This document shows positions 24,381-38,593 of a stretch of 64,000 nt of DNA, one piece after another. Position 1 is the stretch's first letter; each line of letters starts with the position of its first letter. The stretch is from Paratinospora sagittata. Its lineage: Eukaryota; Streptophyta; Magnoliopsida; Ranunculales; Menispermaceae. The notes beneath the pieces were generated by a model. It was not told the origin of the DNA and searched no databases. It worked only from the letters and a program-made list of their open reading frames with translations. The stretch lies in contig CM069607.1 in the NCBI GenBank assembly GCA_035771175.1, forward strand, positions 7,862,501-7,926,500. Reading direction: 5' to 3'. The translations under genes and the position numbers were made by a program.

Positions 24381-25180
24381 TATAATGCTTCATGATTTAA
24401 TTCAAACTCGATAATAAATAAACGTATCAGTTGCTGGTTTGGGCTTTGCCAACGAAATAAAAAAACTAAAAAATTATCTGTTGCTTAAAATTTTAAAGGT
24501 TTAATATCTAGTTTGTCAACCACAAAACAAAAAATTGTTAAAAGTTCGTCGCCTGAGAGATTCGAACTCCATTCCTTCATTTGTGTATCATGAGCGGTAG
24601 ATGACTTTATGTTGTCTGATCTATCTGCGAGGGTCAAATAGCCAAATGGTGTATCTTTTACTTTTTAGGTCATACGGACAACCTGCCTTTTGGGCTCTAT
24701 ATTAAAATGAAACAGTAATTGTGTTCTAGTCAGGTACATTTGTGGTGATACATTACTTCTTGTTGATGAAGATGCCGGTTGATCTTGTTGTAAACTGAAA
24801 ACCCATGTAGTTTATTGAATTGGCTTTTCATCCGTACATTATATTATTTATGTTTTTATATTAAAAAGCTTAGAAACAGAAGGGTAATTTACCAGTCATA
24901 TGCAAGACGACTTGCATGCCTGCTGCAACTATACGGTTTAACATTTTTGAGTCGAACCTTTAATAAAAAAAAATAAAAAAAAAAGAAAAAGAAAAAGAAA
25001 GAAAAGAAAACCAGTTCAAGAACTTAGAAACAATTTTGAACTGATGTGCAAATAGGAATCGAAATAATTAAACTAGGAAAAAATGATTCCCTTCAATTTA
25101 GATTGATTGTTTTGAAAGTTGTGGAACAATATGGTTGATGTGTTTAATTCATCAAATAACATTTGTGCTTGAAAAATATA
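24381..25180. repeat. ~810-bp satellite array, segment A3
   Basis: About one unit (landmark near 24546) between the plus-strand LTR and the LTR of element III. Nothing else is visible. Confidence 0.9.
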
Positions 25181-26716
25181 TGTCACACCCCACCCGGACG
25201 CGCCTAAACCGGCGGTACACTCACGGACGGGGCGCGCATTTGGAACAATCATAATGGTAATAACAGAGTACGCAGCGGAAATACAATATAAAGTACAAAT
25301 CTGATTTAATTCAATTCAGAATATTTTTGTACATAGAATGGTCAAGGGAACATACTCCCAAAATCCCTAATGAATCATACAAAGTGTACAAATTTGTGGG
25401 TCCCATAACCTGCACCCAGTCCACCCTGATTTCCTGTGAAAAGTTGGATAATAATGGAATGAGCTTAACGCGCTCAGTGGGTAAATAGTTCACGAGTATA
25501 ACAATTAATAAAACATACTTCAATATCAAATATCTTAAATACACATGTGAGCTTCATAATCAATCAATATGTATGTATGCATGACACCGTCACGTATTAA
25601 TGGTTTGATGAGCGTACATTGCCTGAGTTCACGTACTGGTGTCCTTCCCCGGGCGTGGCCAGGTTCTCACTGTACACCCCTCCTCAGGAACGATGCTCTG
25701 CATTCACGTACTAATGTCCCTCCCCGGCGTAGCCGAGTTCTCATGTATGTCCCTCTGCAGAGAAATAATATGAATAGTGAGCAATGCTTCTAACTATTCT
25801 ATGAGTCATAAACCATATACGTCTCTAGGTGGTGATATGTATGATGCCAATGCATGAACTAGTCTAGTCTACTGGTCTGGTCTTTTCTTGACATTTAGAC
25901 TGACTTTGGCAACGTCTAGTGATCCTTATCAGGTCGGTATCACGACGTGCAAGGTTAGGACATTCAGTATTACTTGAATAAGCTGAATAGCTTTCAATAA
26001 GACCAACTAGATCAGTCCCCAGTTGAGAGGTGAGACACAAGGTCTACTTAAATACTAATCGCCTAGAGCAGCCCGCTGCCTCCCGTTCACTATTTAGTTA
26101 CTAGGGACAAGACCGAGTCTAGTTGAATCAGATTGACTATTATAACGGTGTAATACATGAATTCCAAGTATACAGGCATATGTGTGGCAGTATATGACAT
26201 AATGCTGTGTAAATGAATAGTAGACATAATAATAATTGAATGTAAACTTTAATAGAAGTTATGAAACACGCAAACCTATGTTTCGTTCCCCACCTTCAGA
26301 TAAAAACTTCTTCTTTCAGATCTGGCGCTTTCCTCTGGACAGAACTTCGTCGCACCGCACCGAGAGTCTCGATCAGAGAGTCTCAAAAACTAAAAACTTA
26401 GAATGAGTGGAAAGAGGAGGAAAATCATAAGGAGAGTGATTTTGGTGTGAGAAATGTGAATGAGGAGGGTTTCTTATATAGAGATTTTTGGCGCCTGAAC
26501 GTTCTGGCATGCGCCTGAATGTTCTGGCATGCGCCTGAACGTTCTGGCATTGCGCCTGAACGTTCTGGCATGCGCCTGAACGTTCTGGCATGGGCCTGAA
26601 CGTTCTGGCATGGGCCTGAACGTTCTGTCATGCGCCTGAACGTTCTGGCATTGCTCCTGAACGTTCGGGCGTTGCCTAAATAGTAATTTTTTTTTTGTGA
26701 AATACAGAGTATTACA
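25181..26716 (-). repeat. 3' LTR of element III
   Basis: 1536 bp, complete: minus-strand TGTAATACTCTG at 26716 and ...GGGGTGTGACA at 25181. It has nine or so GAACGTTC-type repeats (about 26490-26676) followed by the TATA box CTATATAAGAA (about 26471-26480). Polypurine tract AAGGGGGGTAGAG follows at 26717-26729. Confidence 0.9.
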
Positions 26717-26949
26717 CTCTACCCCCCTTAAAGGGATTTCGCCCTCGAAATCAAGTCAAGTATTGATGAGGGGTATTGCTTGGGAAGTAGCCGCAGGTTG
26801 ACAAGGAGCCACTGCGTGTGTGCATCACCATATCCGTTGATATGATTTTCAGACATCTGCGTAGTTATTCAAGTGAAACAATGTATCAAGATAGGTGTAA
26901 ACAATGTGAATCCTGTTATTGAGAAGTGAAAATAATACAATGTATCACA

Positions 26950-29264
26950 TCATGAGGTGGTACTAGGAAACAATTCAGGGTATTTCTGTTTAATTGTTGC
27001 TTCTAGTTCCCATGTTGCTTCCTCTATGCTGTGGTGATCCTAGAGCACTTTCACAAGTGGTATGCTACGTCGCCGTAGTTCTTGAGTTTTTCTATCTAAA
27101 ATTTGGATCGCTTTCTCTTGATACTTATTTCCTTCCTTAACCCGGACCTCGACTAAAGGAATGATATGCGAAGGATCAGGGCGATACTTGCGAAGCATAG
27201 ATACATGAAAAATGTCATGAACCTTAGGCATGGACGAGGGAAGGGACAGACGATAAGCAAGTTTGCCAATACGTTCAATGATCGGAAATGGACCGATATA
27301 CCGTGGGGAGAGCTTTCCTTTGATCCCAAAGCGTTTGACACCTCGGGTGGGCTGGACTTGTATAAAAACAAAGTCCCCCTTATCAAATTCCAGAGGCTGT
27401 CGCCGTTTGTCAGCATAGCTCTTCTGTCGACTTTGTGCAACACGAAGTCGTTCCTTTACTAGTGTGATCTTCTCAGAAGTCTCTTGAACTAGTTCAGGGC
27501 CTAACTGCGGTCGATCGGCCATATCTAACCAGCATACCGGAGATCTGCAAGGCCGACCATAAAGAGCTTCGTATGGTGCCATGCCGATACTAGATTGGTA
27601 GCTGTTGTTGTATGCAAACTCAGCTAGATGCAAATACTTTGCCCATCTGTCATTAAAGTCCAAAATGCAGCAGCGTAGCATGTCTTCTAAGATTTGGATA
27701 AGTCGTTCTGACTGCCCATCAGTCTGAGGGTGGAAGGCTGTGCTCATAGTGATCTTCGAACCCATTTTATTCTGGAAGCTTTTCCAAAAGTTTGATGTGA
27801 ATCGAGGGTCTCGATCAGAGACGATCATGAGTGGAATGCCATGAAGGCGTACGATCTCTCTTTCATATAGTTCTGCTAGTTTGGCAGGATTATCCGTGAA
27901 CTTTATTGGCAAGAAGTGTGCAGACTTGGTAAGTCTGTCAATGATAACCCAGATAGCATCTTGCCCTTTATTATTGCGAGGTAAGACTGTAACAAAATCT
28001 ATTGCGATGTTCTCCCACTTCCATTCTCCAATAGGTAACGGCTGGAGAAGCCCAGAGGAAAGTCTTCATTCTGCCTTAACTTTCTGACAAACGAGACATC
28101 GAGCAACGAAGTCTGCAATTGCTTTCTTCATTCCAGAAATCCAGAATTGTCGCTTGACATCCTTGTACATCTTGTCACCCCCAGGATGCATAGCGTACCG
28201 TGAACAGTGCATTTCAGTAACACGTCGTTCCGAACATCAGGATCATTCGGTAAACAAAGATGTTTTTTATAGAAAATGGTTCCGTCGTCAGAGACTGACC
28301 AATGAGGAAGGTCCTGGCCGCGGAGTAGAAGTTCTCGTTTCTCTATTAACATAGGGACATTGGCTTGAGTTGCTGAAATCTTTCGAACGAGTTCAGAGGT
28401 GGCTGATAATTAAGAGAGGTGTGGGCGTGGTCCCTCTTCGTTCAGCTGGAGGTTAAAGTTCTCCATCTCTGTAGCCAACTTCCCCAGTTCATAGTTAAGA
28501 GTGCAAGCAACATAAGATTTTCTACTCAAAGCATCGGCCACAACATTGGCCTTTCCGGGATAGTACTGGAGTTGAAAGTCATAGTCTTTCAAGAATTCCA
28601 ACCATCTTCTTTGGCGGAGGTTGAGGTCTCTCTGAGTGTATATGTACTTAAGACTCTTGTGATCGGAGAAGACCTCGAACCGTTCACCGTATAGGTAATG
28701 ACGCCATAATTTTAGTGCAAACACAACAGCTGCAAGTTCCAAGTCATGGGTTAGGTAATTACCCTCATGAATCTTCAGTTGCCTGGAGGCATATGCAACA
28801 ACTTGGCCTTCTTGCATTAGGACGACACCTAAGCCTTGAAGAGAGGCATCGGTGTATAAGGAAAAACCAATTCCATTTCTTGGAGTGATAAGTACAGGTG
28901 CGGCCGTGAGGTGTTTCTTCAATTCCTGAAATGATGCTTCACAGGCGGGATTCCAGATGAAGCGCACGTCTTTTCGAGTGAGTTTGGTCATAGGTTCAGC
29001 AATCTTTGAGAAGTCCTTAATGAAGCGTCTGTAATAGCCAGCCAAACTAAGAAAACTCCTAATCTGAGTAACAGTGGTAGGCTGTTTCCAGTTTAAGACT
29101 GCTTCAACCTTAGAATGATCGACCTCAATGCCATTGCCTGAAACCACATGGCCGAGGAATTGAACTCTCTTCGCCCAAAATTCGCACTTACTCAACTTTG
29201 CATACAGTTGGTGGCTTTGTAGGGTCTGGAGGACGATCTTCAAATGTATTTTATGGTCTTTCTC
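26950..29264 (-). pseudogene. pol remnant of element III
   Basis: From the right: end of RT, RNase H ([15 protein letters not shown]), linker, integrase zinc finger and core ([15 protein letters not shown]) and chromodomain-like tail ending at TGA 26950-26952. Damage: a TAG replaces Trp in VLWDHH near 27040, a frameshift lies near 28220 and another break near 28410. Upstream it stops at the fusion point near 29264, so no RT catalytic motif remains. Confidence 0.85.
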
Positions 29265-31333
29265 TGTCACGACGCCCCTGACGTAGGCTAACGTCATGAC
29301 CGGCACAGTATACTATACGCTGTACATTCCCATATACAGTATATAATACACTGTCAGCCTTCACGTATTCTCTCAATCCTTCCCAAATCTATAGAAATTT
29401 GTTTTTTTTTCTTCTAATATAGATCATTCATTCACACATCACATTTTCATTTCCTCATCCAATGTCCTAAACTATATATATGCCCACACATCCCATCTAG
29501 ATGATAATACATATCTATATAATGTGTGATAAGTATACATATCAAAATAACAAAAGCTATTTCCTCCAAGCAGACATACACATACCAGACTCACTCACGG
29601 AGTTTCCTTTTCCCTTCGACTCAATACCTGAAATATTGGAGGAAATAGAGTGAGCAAACAACAGCTCAGTGAATATAGTTCTTGAGATGGCAATTATATA
29701 CACTTAGAGAAATATGACATTTAAAATCATTTCAAACACTTATGCAACACATGCATCATTCAACAAATATATTATACATGCCAACAATATAAATTGCATG
29801 ATTTTCAATAACACAATGCACAATCTCCCTCCTCCGCAAGGCAAGAGAGCGGGTCTAACCCTTGTATGGCCGTACAAAGTAGACAGCTTCTCATTACCCA
29901 ATTCACAGTCATTTCAAGGATCGCAACCCTTGTTAGGACAAGCCACTGACAATGAGGACTCGCAAAACCTCATCCGGGTCTAATTCCTAACGAAATGACG
30001 ATGAGGAATCGCAAAGCCTCATTATTACAAACTTCAAGTGCTAAAATCAGTTTGCATGATTCATAAAACTCAATGCATTATATATAAATGTAACATGCAT
30101 ACAATCAAACATTTTATATGCATACAATGTCATACAAGAACCAAATCAAGAAAACTATACTCACAGTACAACACGTTCTACTTAAACCCAATCATCGTCG
30201 CTTTCGAGTCCAGCTCCAAGTTAATTCCAACTAATTTAACCTGTCACAATCACTCCATAATTCAATTTCATGTATTCATATCGATTTACATTTTTAATTT
30301 CTCAACTCACTTCAAATCACAATAAATCCATTTAGGACTCATAAGCAGTTGAAGAAACTACTAAATCGTTTCTGTGGTCAATCTAAATATTTCCACAAGA
30401 AAGAACAGTGAAAATAGATGTCCAAATCATATTTTCACGACATCATATACTTAGTTACTAAAACGATCAAAGCATATCCAAATATCATGTTACGTCCAGA
30501 ATTTAGTTCTTCACGATTCTATGAACTCAAACCGGGGTTTCATTGGGTTCACATCACTGGTCACATCACTGGTCAATGTTCACTGTGCACTGTCTACTAT
30601 TCACTATGCACTATTCACTATAACTATTCTTCACTATTCATTGTGCACTATTCACTATTTACTATTTACCATTCACCATTCACTATTCATCAGAAAGATG
30701 TAAATTATATTAAAATTGTCAAACGGTATCCAAAACGCATGAAATAGAATCTAACCACAGATTCGGAGTCCCGACAGTCCAGGGAGCATTTTTCTACCTT
30801 CCTAGCGGGTTTTCATTCACGTTGGGATCAAAACCCCAATTTGTTAAAACGCCGTAAAACAGCTCCCACAATAAAATTTACTCCGCTAGAATTGTTACAT
30901 CTAGCTTAGAGATCAATTTTACGAAGAAATAGAGTAGAAATCGCTTACCGTGGGTCTCAATTCGGCAAAAATCTCGCATCCCCCTTTTTTTTCTCTTCTT
31001 TCTCTCCGTTCTCTCGCTCCCTGTTCTTCTTCCTTTCTTTCTCTGTGTCGTTCTTCATTTTCTCTTTTTTTTTTCTTTGTGTCGGCAACTTCCTTATTTT
31101 CTATTCTTTTTTTTCTTTTTCTTTCCTTCATTCAGCCACTCACAACTTCTCTCTCTTCTTTTATTTATTTTTTTATTTTATTTTTTTATTTTATTTTTTT
31201 GTTTGGACGTTGGTGAGAGATTAAAGTAGAAATGACTTCTTTTATTTTATTTTATTTTATTTTTAATGTAAACGTTTGAGAGATTTAGATGAGAAAGGAG
31301 AAGTTGATATTTTATATATAAGACAATGATCCA
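29265..31333 (-). repeat. Diverged LTR-like block from another retrotransposon family
   Basis: It begins TGTCACGACGCCCC, a typical reverse-read LTR terminus, and has the same order of parts as the main LTRs (GAGTGAGC...CAGCTCAGTGAATATA near 29650) but little sequence identity. It contains a CACTATT-type short tandem repeat (about 30570-30695), a CT-rich stretch (about 30970-31140), a (TTTTA)n run (about 31150-31270), and on the minus strand CTTATATATAAAATA near 31310. It ends near GATCCA where satellite A-rich sequence begins. No convincing coding region; short ORFs in the CT-rich part are compositional. Probably a solo or truncated LTR, minus orientation. Confidence 0.6.
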
Positions 31334-34300
31334 ATAAAAAAAAAGAAAAAGAAAAAGAAAAAGAAACAAAAGAAAACCAGTTCAAGAACTTAGAAACAAT
31401 TTTGAACTGATCAGCAAATAGGAATCGAAATAATTAAACTAGGAAAAAATGATTCCCTTCAATTTAGATTGATTGTTTTGAAAGTTGTGGAACAATATGG
31501 TCGATGTGTTTAATTCATCAAATAATATTTGTGCTTGAAAAATATATATTTAAGTTCTATAATGCTTCATAATTTAATTCAAACTCGATAATAAATGAAC
31601 GTATCAGTTGTTGGTTTGGGCTTTGCCAACGAAATAAAGAAATTAAAAAATTATCGGTTGCTTAAAATTTTAAAGGTTTAATATATAGTCTGTCAACCAC
31701 AAAACAAAAAAATGTTAAATGTTCGTCGCCCGAGAGATTTGAACTCCATTTCTTCATTTGTGTATAATGAGCGCTAGATGACTTTACGTTGTATGATCTA
31801 TCTGCGAGGGTCAAATAGCCAAATGGTGTATCTTTTACTTTTTAGGTCATACGAACAACCTGCCTTTCGGGCTTTACATTAAAAGGGAACAGTAATTGTG
31901 TTCTAGTCAGGTAAATTTGTGGTGATACATAACATCTTGTTGATGAAGATGCCGATTGATCTTGTTGTAAACTGAAAACTCAGGTAGTTTAATGAATTGG
32001 CTTTTCATCAATACATTATATTATTTATGTTTTTATATTAAAAAGCTTAGAAACAGAAGGGTAATTTAACTGTCATATGCGAGACCACTTGCATGCCTGT
32101 TGCAACTATACTGTTTAACATTTTTGAGTCGAACTTTTAATAAAAAAAATAAAAATAATAAAAATAAAGTAGAAAGAAAAGAAAACCATTTCAAGAACTT
32201 AGAAACAATTTTGAACTAATCTACAAATAGGAATCGAAATAATTTAACTAGGAAAAAATGATTCCCTTCAATTTAGATTGATTGTTTTGGAAGTTGTGGA
32301 ACAATATGGTCGATGTGTTTAATTCATCAAAAAATATTTGTGCTTGAAAAATATATTTTTAAGTTCTATAATGCTTCATAATTTAATTCAAACTCGATAA
32401 TAAATACACGTATCAGTTGCTGGTTTGGGCTTTGCCAACGAAATAAAAAAACTAAAAATTTATCGGTTGCTTAAAATTTTAAAGGTTTAATATATAGTCT
32501 GTCAACCACAAAACAAAAATATGTTAAATGTTCGTCGCCCGAGAGATTCGAACTCCATTCCTTCGTTTGTGTTTAATGAGCGGTAGATGACTTTATGTTG
32601 TATGATCTATCTGTGAGGGTCAAATAGCCAAATGGTGTATCTTTTACTTTTTAGGTCATACGAACAACCTGCCTTTCGGGCTTTATATTAAAAGGAAACA
32701 GTAATTGTGTTCAAGTCAGGTACATTTGTGGTGATACATAACATCTTGTTGATGAAGATGCCGATTGATCTTGTTGTAAACTGAAAACCCATGTAGTTTA
32801 ATGTATTGGCTTTTCATCCATACATTATATTATTTATGTTTTTATATTAAAAAGCTTGGAAACAGAAGGGTAATTTACCTGTCATATGCCAGACCACTTG
32901 CATGCCTGCTGCAACTATACGGTTTAACATTTATGAGTCGAACCTTTAATAAAAAAAAATAAAAAATAAAAAAAAGAAATAGAAAGAAAAGAAAACCAGT
33001 TCAAGAACTTGGAAACAATTTTGAACTGATCTGCAAATAGGAATCGAAATAATTAAACAAGGAAAAAATGATTTCCTTCAATTTTGATTGATTGTTTTGA
33101 AAGTTGTGGAACAATATGGTCGATGTGTTTAATTCATCAATTAATATTTGTGCTTGAAAAATATATTTTTAAGTTCTATAATGCTTCATAATTTAATTCA
33201 AACTAGATAATAAATACACGTATCAGTTGTTGGTTTGGGCTTTGCCAACGAAATAAAAAAACTAAAAAATTATCGGTTGCTTAAAATTTTAAAGGTTTAA
33301 TATCTAGTCTGTCAACCACAAAACAAAAAAATGTTAAAAGTTCGTCGCCTGAGAGATTCGAACTCCATTCCTTCATTTGTGTATAATGAGCTGTAGATGA
33401 CTTTATGCTGTATGATCTATCTGCGAGGGTCAAATAGCCAAATAGTGTATCTTTTACTTTTTAGGTCATACGGACAACCTGCCTTTCGGGCTTTACATTA
33501 AAAGGGAACAGTAATTGTGTTCTAGTCAGGTACATTTGTTGTCACACCCCGCCCGGACGCGCCTAAACCGGCGGTACACTCGCGGACGGGGCGCGCATTT
33601 GGAACAATCATAATGGTAATAACAGAGTACGCAGCGGAAATACAATACACAGTACAAATCTGATTTCATATAATTCAGAATACTTTTGTACATAAAATGG
33701 TCAAGGGAACATTTTTGGTGATACATAACATCTTGTCGATGAAGATGCCGATTGATCTTGTTGTAAACTGAAAACTCATGTAGTTTAATGAATTGGATTT
33801 TCATCCATACATTATATTATTTATGTTTTTATATTAAAAAGCTTAGAAACAGAAGGGTAATTTACCTGTTATATGCCAGACCACTTGCATGCCTGCTGCA
33901 ACTATACGGTTTAACATTTTTGAGTCGAACCTTTAATAAAAAAAGGAAAAGAAAAAGAAAGAAAAGAAAACGTGTTCAAGAACTTAGAAACAATTTTGAA
34001 CTGATCAGCAAATAGGAATCGAAATAATTAAACTAGGAAAAAATGATTCCCTTCAATTTCGATTGATTGTTTTGAAAGTTGTGGAACAATATGGTCGATG
34101 TGTTCAATTCATCAAATAATATTTGTGCTTGAAAAATATATTTTTAAGTTCTATAATGCTTCATAATTTAATTCAAACTCGATAATAAATAAACCTATCA
34201 GTTGTTGGTTTGGGCTTTGTGAACGAATTAAAAAAAAACTAAAAAATTATCGGTTGCTTAAAATTTTAAAGCTTTAATATCTAGTCTGTCAACCACAAAA

Positions 34301-37300
34301 CAAAAAAATGTTAAAAGTTCGTCGCCAGAGAGATTCGAACTCCATTCCTTCATTTGTGTATAATGAGCGGTAGATGACTTTATGTTGTATGATCTATCTG
34401 CGAGGGTCAAATAGCCAAATAGTGTATCTTTTACTTTTTAGGTCATACGAACGGCCTGCCTTTCGAGCTTTACATTAAAAGGGAACAGTAATTGTGTTCT
34501 AGTCAGGTACATTTGTGGTGATACATAAAATCTTGTTGATGAAGATGCCGATTGATCTTGTTGGAAACTGAAAACTCATGTAGTTTAATGAATTGGCTTT
34601 TCATCCATACATTATATTATTTATGTTTTTGTATTAAAACGCTTAGAAACAGAAGGGTAATTTAACTGTCATATGCGAGACCAGTAGCATGCCTGTTGCA
34701 ACTATGCTGTTTCACATTTTTGAGTCGAACTTTAAATAAAAAAAATAAAAAAATAAAAAGAAATAGAAAGAAAAGAAAACCATTTCAAGATCTTAGAAAC
34801 AATTTTGAACTAATCTGCAAATAGGAATCGAAATAATTAAACTAGGAAAAAATGATTCCCTTCAATTTAGATTGATTGTTTTGAAAGTTGTGGAACAATA
34901 TGGTCGATGTGTTTAATTCATCAAATAATATTTGTGCTTGAAAAATATATTTTTAAGTTCTATAATGCTTCATAATTTAATTCAAACTCGATAATAAGTA
35001 AACGTATCAGTTGTTGGTTTGGGCTTTGCCAACGAAATAAAAAAACTAAAAAATTATCGGTTGCTTAAAATTTTAAAGGTTTAATATCTAGTTTGTCAAC
35101 CACAAAACAAAAAAATGTTAAAAGTTCGTCGCCCGAGAGATTCGAACTCCATTCCTTCATTTGTGTATAATGAGCGGTAGATGACTTTATGTTGTATGAT
35201 CTATCTGTGAGGGTCAAATAGGCAAATGGTGTATCTTTTACTTTTTAGGTCATACGGACAACCTGCCTTTCGGGCTTTATATTAAAAGGAAACAGTAATT
35301 GTGTTCTAGTCAGGTACATTTTTGGTGATACATAACATCTTGTTGATGAAGATGCCGATTGATCTTGTTGTAAACTGAAAACCCACGTAATTTAATGAAT
35401 TGGCTTTTCATCCATACATTATAGATGACTTTATGCTGTATGATCTATCTGCGAGGGTCAAATAGCCAAATAGTGTATCTTTTGCTTTTTAGGTCATACG
35501 GACAACCTGCCTTTCGGGCTTTATATTAAAAGGGAACAGTAATTGTGTTCTAGTCAGGTACATTTGTGGTGATACATAACATCTTGTTGGTGAAGATGCC
35601 GATTGATCTTGTTGTAAACTGAAAACCCATGTAGTTTAATGTATTGGCTTTTCATCCATACATTATATTATTTATGTTTTTATATTAAAAAGCTTTGAAA
35701 CAGAAGGGTAATTTACCTGTCATATGCCAGACCACTTGCATGCCTGCTGCAACTATACGGTTTAACATTTCTGAGTCGAACCTTTAATAAGAAAAATAAA
35801 ATAGAAGAAAAGGAAATAGAAAGAAAAGAAAACCAGTTCAAGAACTTAGAAACAATTTTGAACTGATCTGCAAATACGAATCGAAATAATTAAACAAGGA
35901 AAAAATAATTTCCTTCAATTTTGATTGATTGTTTTGAAAGTTGTGGAACAATATGGTCGATGTGTTTAATTCATCAAATAATATTTGTGCTTGAAAAATA
36001 TATTTTTAAGTTCTATAATGCTTCATAATTTAATTCAAACTCGATAATAAATACACGTATCAGTTGCTGGTTTGGGCTTTGCCAACGAAATAAAAAAACT
36101 AAAAAATTATCGGTTGCTTAAAATTTTAAAGGTTTAATATCTAGTCTGTCAACCACAAAACAAAAAAATGTTAAAAGTTCGTCGCCTGAGAGATTCGAAC
36201 TCCATTCCTTCATTTGTGTATTATGAGCTGTAGATGACTTTATGCCGTATGATCTATCTGCGAGGGTCAAATAGCCAAATAGTGTATCTTTTACTTAGGT
36301 CATACGGACAACCTGCCTTTCGGGCTTTACATTAAAAGGGAACAGTAATTGTGTTCTAGTCAGGTACATTTGTGGTGATACCTAACATCTTGTTGATGAA
36401 GATGCCGATTGATCTTGTTGTAAACTGAAAACTAAAGTAGTTTAATGAATTGGATATTCGTCCATACATTATATTATTTATGTTTTTATATTAAAAAGCT
36501 TAGAAACAGAAGGGTAATTTACCTGTTATATGCCAGACCACTTGCATGCCTGCTGCAACTATACGGTTTAACATTTTTGAGTCGAACCTTTAATATAAAA
36601 AGGAAAAGAAAAAGAAAGAAAAGACAACCAGTTCAAGAACTTAGAAACAATTTTGAACTGATCTGCAAATAGGAATCGAAATAATTAAACTAGGAAAAAT
36701 GATTCCCTTCAATTTAGATTGATTGTTTTGAAAGTTGTGGAACAATATGGTCGATGTGTTTAATTCATCAAATAATATTTGTGCTTGAAAAATATATTTT
36801 TAAGTTATATAATGCTTCATAATTTAATTCAAACTCGATAATAAATAAACGTATCAGTTGCTGGTTTGGGCTTTGCCAACGAAATAAAAAAAACTAAAAA
36901 ATTATCGGTTGCTTAAAATTGTAAAGGTTTAATATCTAGTTTGTCAACCACAAAACAAAAAAATGTTAAAAGTTCGTCGCCTGAGAGATTCGGACTTCGT
37001 TCCTTCATTTGTGTATAATGAGCTGTAGATGACTTTATGTTGTGTGATCTATCTGCAAGGGTCAAATAGCCAAATAGTGTATCTTTTACTTTTTAGGTCC
37101 TACGAACAGCCTGCCTTTCGGGCTTTACATTAAAAGGGAGTAGTAATTGTGTTCTAGTCAGGTAAATTTGTGGTGATACATAACATCTTGTTGATGAAGA
37201 TGTCGATTGATCATGTTGTAAACTGAAAACTCAGGTAGTTTAATGAATTGGCTTTTCATCCATACATTATATTATTTATGTTTTTATATTAAAAAGCTTA

Positions 37301-38593
37301 GAAACATAAGCGTAATTTAACTGTCATATGCCAGACCACTTGCATGCCTGTTGCAACTATACTGTTTAACATTTTTGAGTCGAACTTTTAATAAAAAAAA
37401 ATAAAAATAAATAAAAATAAAATAGATAGAAAAGAAAACCATTTCAAGAACTTAGAAACAATTTTAAACTAATCTGCAAATAGGAATAGAAATAATTTAA
37501 CTAGGAAAAAATGATTCCCTTCAATTTAGATTGATTGTTTTGAAAGTTGTGGAACAATATGGTCGATGTGTTTAATTCATCAAATAATATTTGTGCTTGA
37601 AAAATATATTTTTAAGTTCTATAATGCTTCATAATTTAATTCAAACTCGATAATAAATACACGTATCAGTTGCTGGTTTGGGCTTTGCTAACGAAATAAA
37701 AAACTAAAAAATTATCGGTTGCTTAAGATTTTAATGGCTTAATATATAGTCTGTCAACCACAAAACAAAAAAATGTTAAATGTTCGTCGCCCGAGAGATT
37801 CGAACTCCATTCCTTCGTTTGTGTTTAATGAGCGGTAGATGACTTTATGTTGTATGATCTATCTGCAAGGGTCAAATAGCCAAATGGTGTATCTTTTACT
37901 TTTTAGGTCATACGAACAACCTGCCTTTCGGGCTTTATATTAAAAGGAAACAGTAATTGTGTTCAAGTCAAGTACATTTGTGGTGATACATAACATCTTG
38001 TTGATGAAGATGCCGATTGATCTTGTTGTAAACTGAAAACCCATGTAGTTTAATGTATTGGCTTTTCATCCATACATTATATTATTTATGTTTTTATATT
38101 AAAAAGCTTGGAAACAGAAGGGTAATTTACCTGTCATACGCCAGACCACTTGCATGCCTGCTGCAACTATACGGTTTAACATTTCTGAGTCGAACCTTTA
38201 ATAAAAAAAAATAAAAAAGAAGAAAAAGAAATAGAAAGAAAAGAAAACCAGTTCAAGAACTTGGAAACAATTTTGAACTGATCTGCAAATAGGAATCGAA
38301 ATAATTAAACAAGGAAAAAATGATTTCCTTCAATTTTGATTGATTGTTTTGAAAGTTGTGGAACAATATGGTCGATGTGTTTAATTCATCAAATAATATT
38401 TGTGCTTGAAAAATATATTTTTAAGTTCTATAATGCTTCATAATTTAATTCAAACTCGATAATAAATACACGTATCAGTTGCTGGTTTGGGCTTTGCCAA
38501 CGAAATAAAAAAACTAAAAAATTATCGGTTGCTTAAAATTTTAAAGGTTTAATATCTAGTCTGTCAACCACAAAACACTAAAAAATTATCGGT
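31334..38593. repeat. ~810-bp satellite array, segment A4, with higher-order structure
   Basis: About nine units; landmark GTTCGTCGCC near 31722, 32530, 33340, 34318, 35126, 36179, 36974 and 37783. Spacings are close to 808 except where an LTR fragment (33540-33712) or a partial unit (about 35424) intervenes. Unit types recur in the order a, a-prime, b. Type b has TTAAATGTTCGTCGCCC and GTTCAAGTCA. Type a has GAGCTGTAGATG. Type a-prime has GAACAGCCTGCC and AGGTAAATTTGTGG. Near 38577 the array jumps back ~110 bp. No genes. Confidence 0.9.
33540..33712 (-). repeat. LTR fragment (U5 end) inside the satellite
   Basis: 173 bp from the LTR terminus TGTCACACCCCGCCCGG to TCAAGGGAACAT. It sits after GTACATTTGT, at exactly the same place in the unit as element VI, and rejoins satellite through the shared bases ACAT. 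It is best read as the scar of a once longer insertion. Confidence 0.88.

Larger units (their letters stand above)
25181..29264 (-). mobile_element. Element III: 3' half of a Ty3/gypsy element
   Basis: Intact 3' LTR, PPT, 3' UTR and pol back to the RT/RNase H boundary. The rest (protease, gag, extra ORF, leader, 5' LTR) is gone; pol is cut at TTATGGTCTTTCTC and joined to a different LTR starting TGTCACGACG. The left LTR end is clean (TGTCACACC at 25181) against satellite sequence GAAAAATATA. No partner duplication can be tested, because the right end is lost. Confidence 0.85.

Noticed and set aside
30919..31216. Ser/Leu/Phe-rich and Lys/Glu-rich frames on opposite strands
   Set aside because: They come from a CT-rich low-complexity tract inside the diverged LTR.
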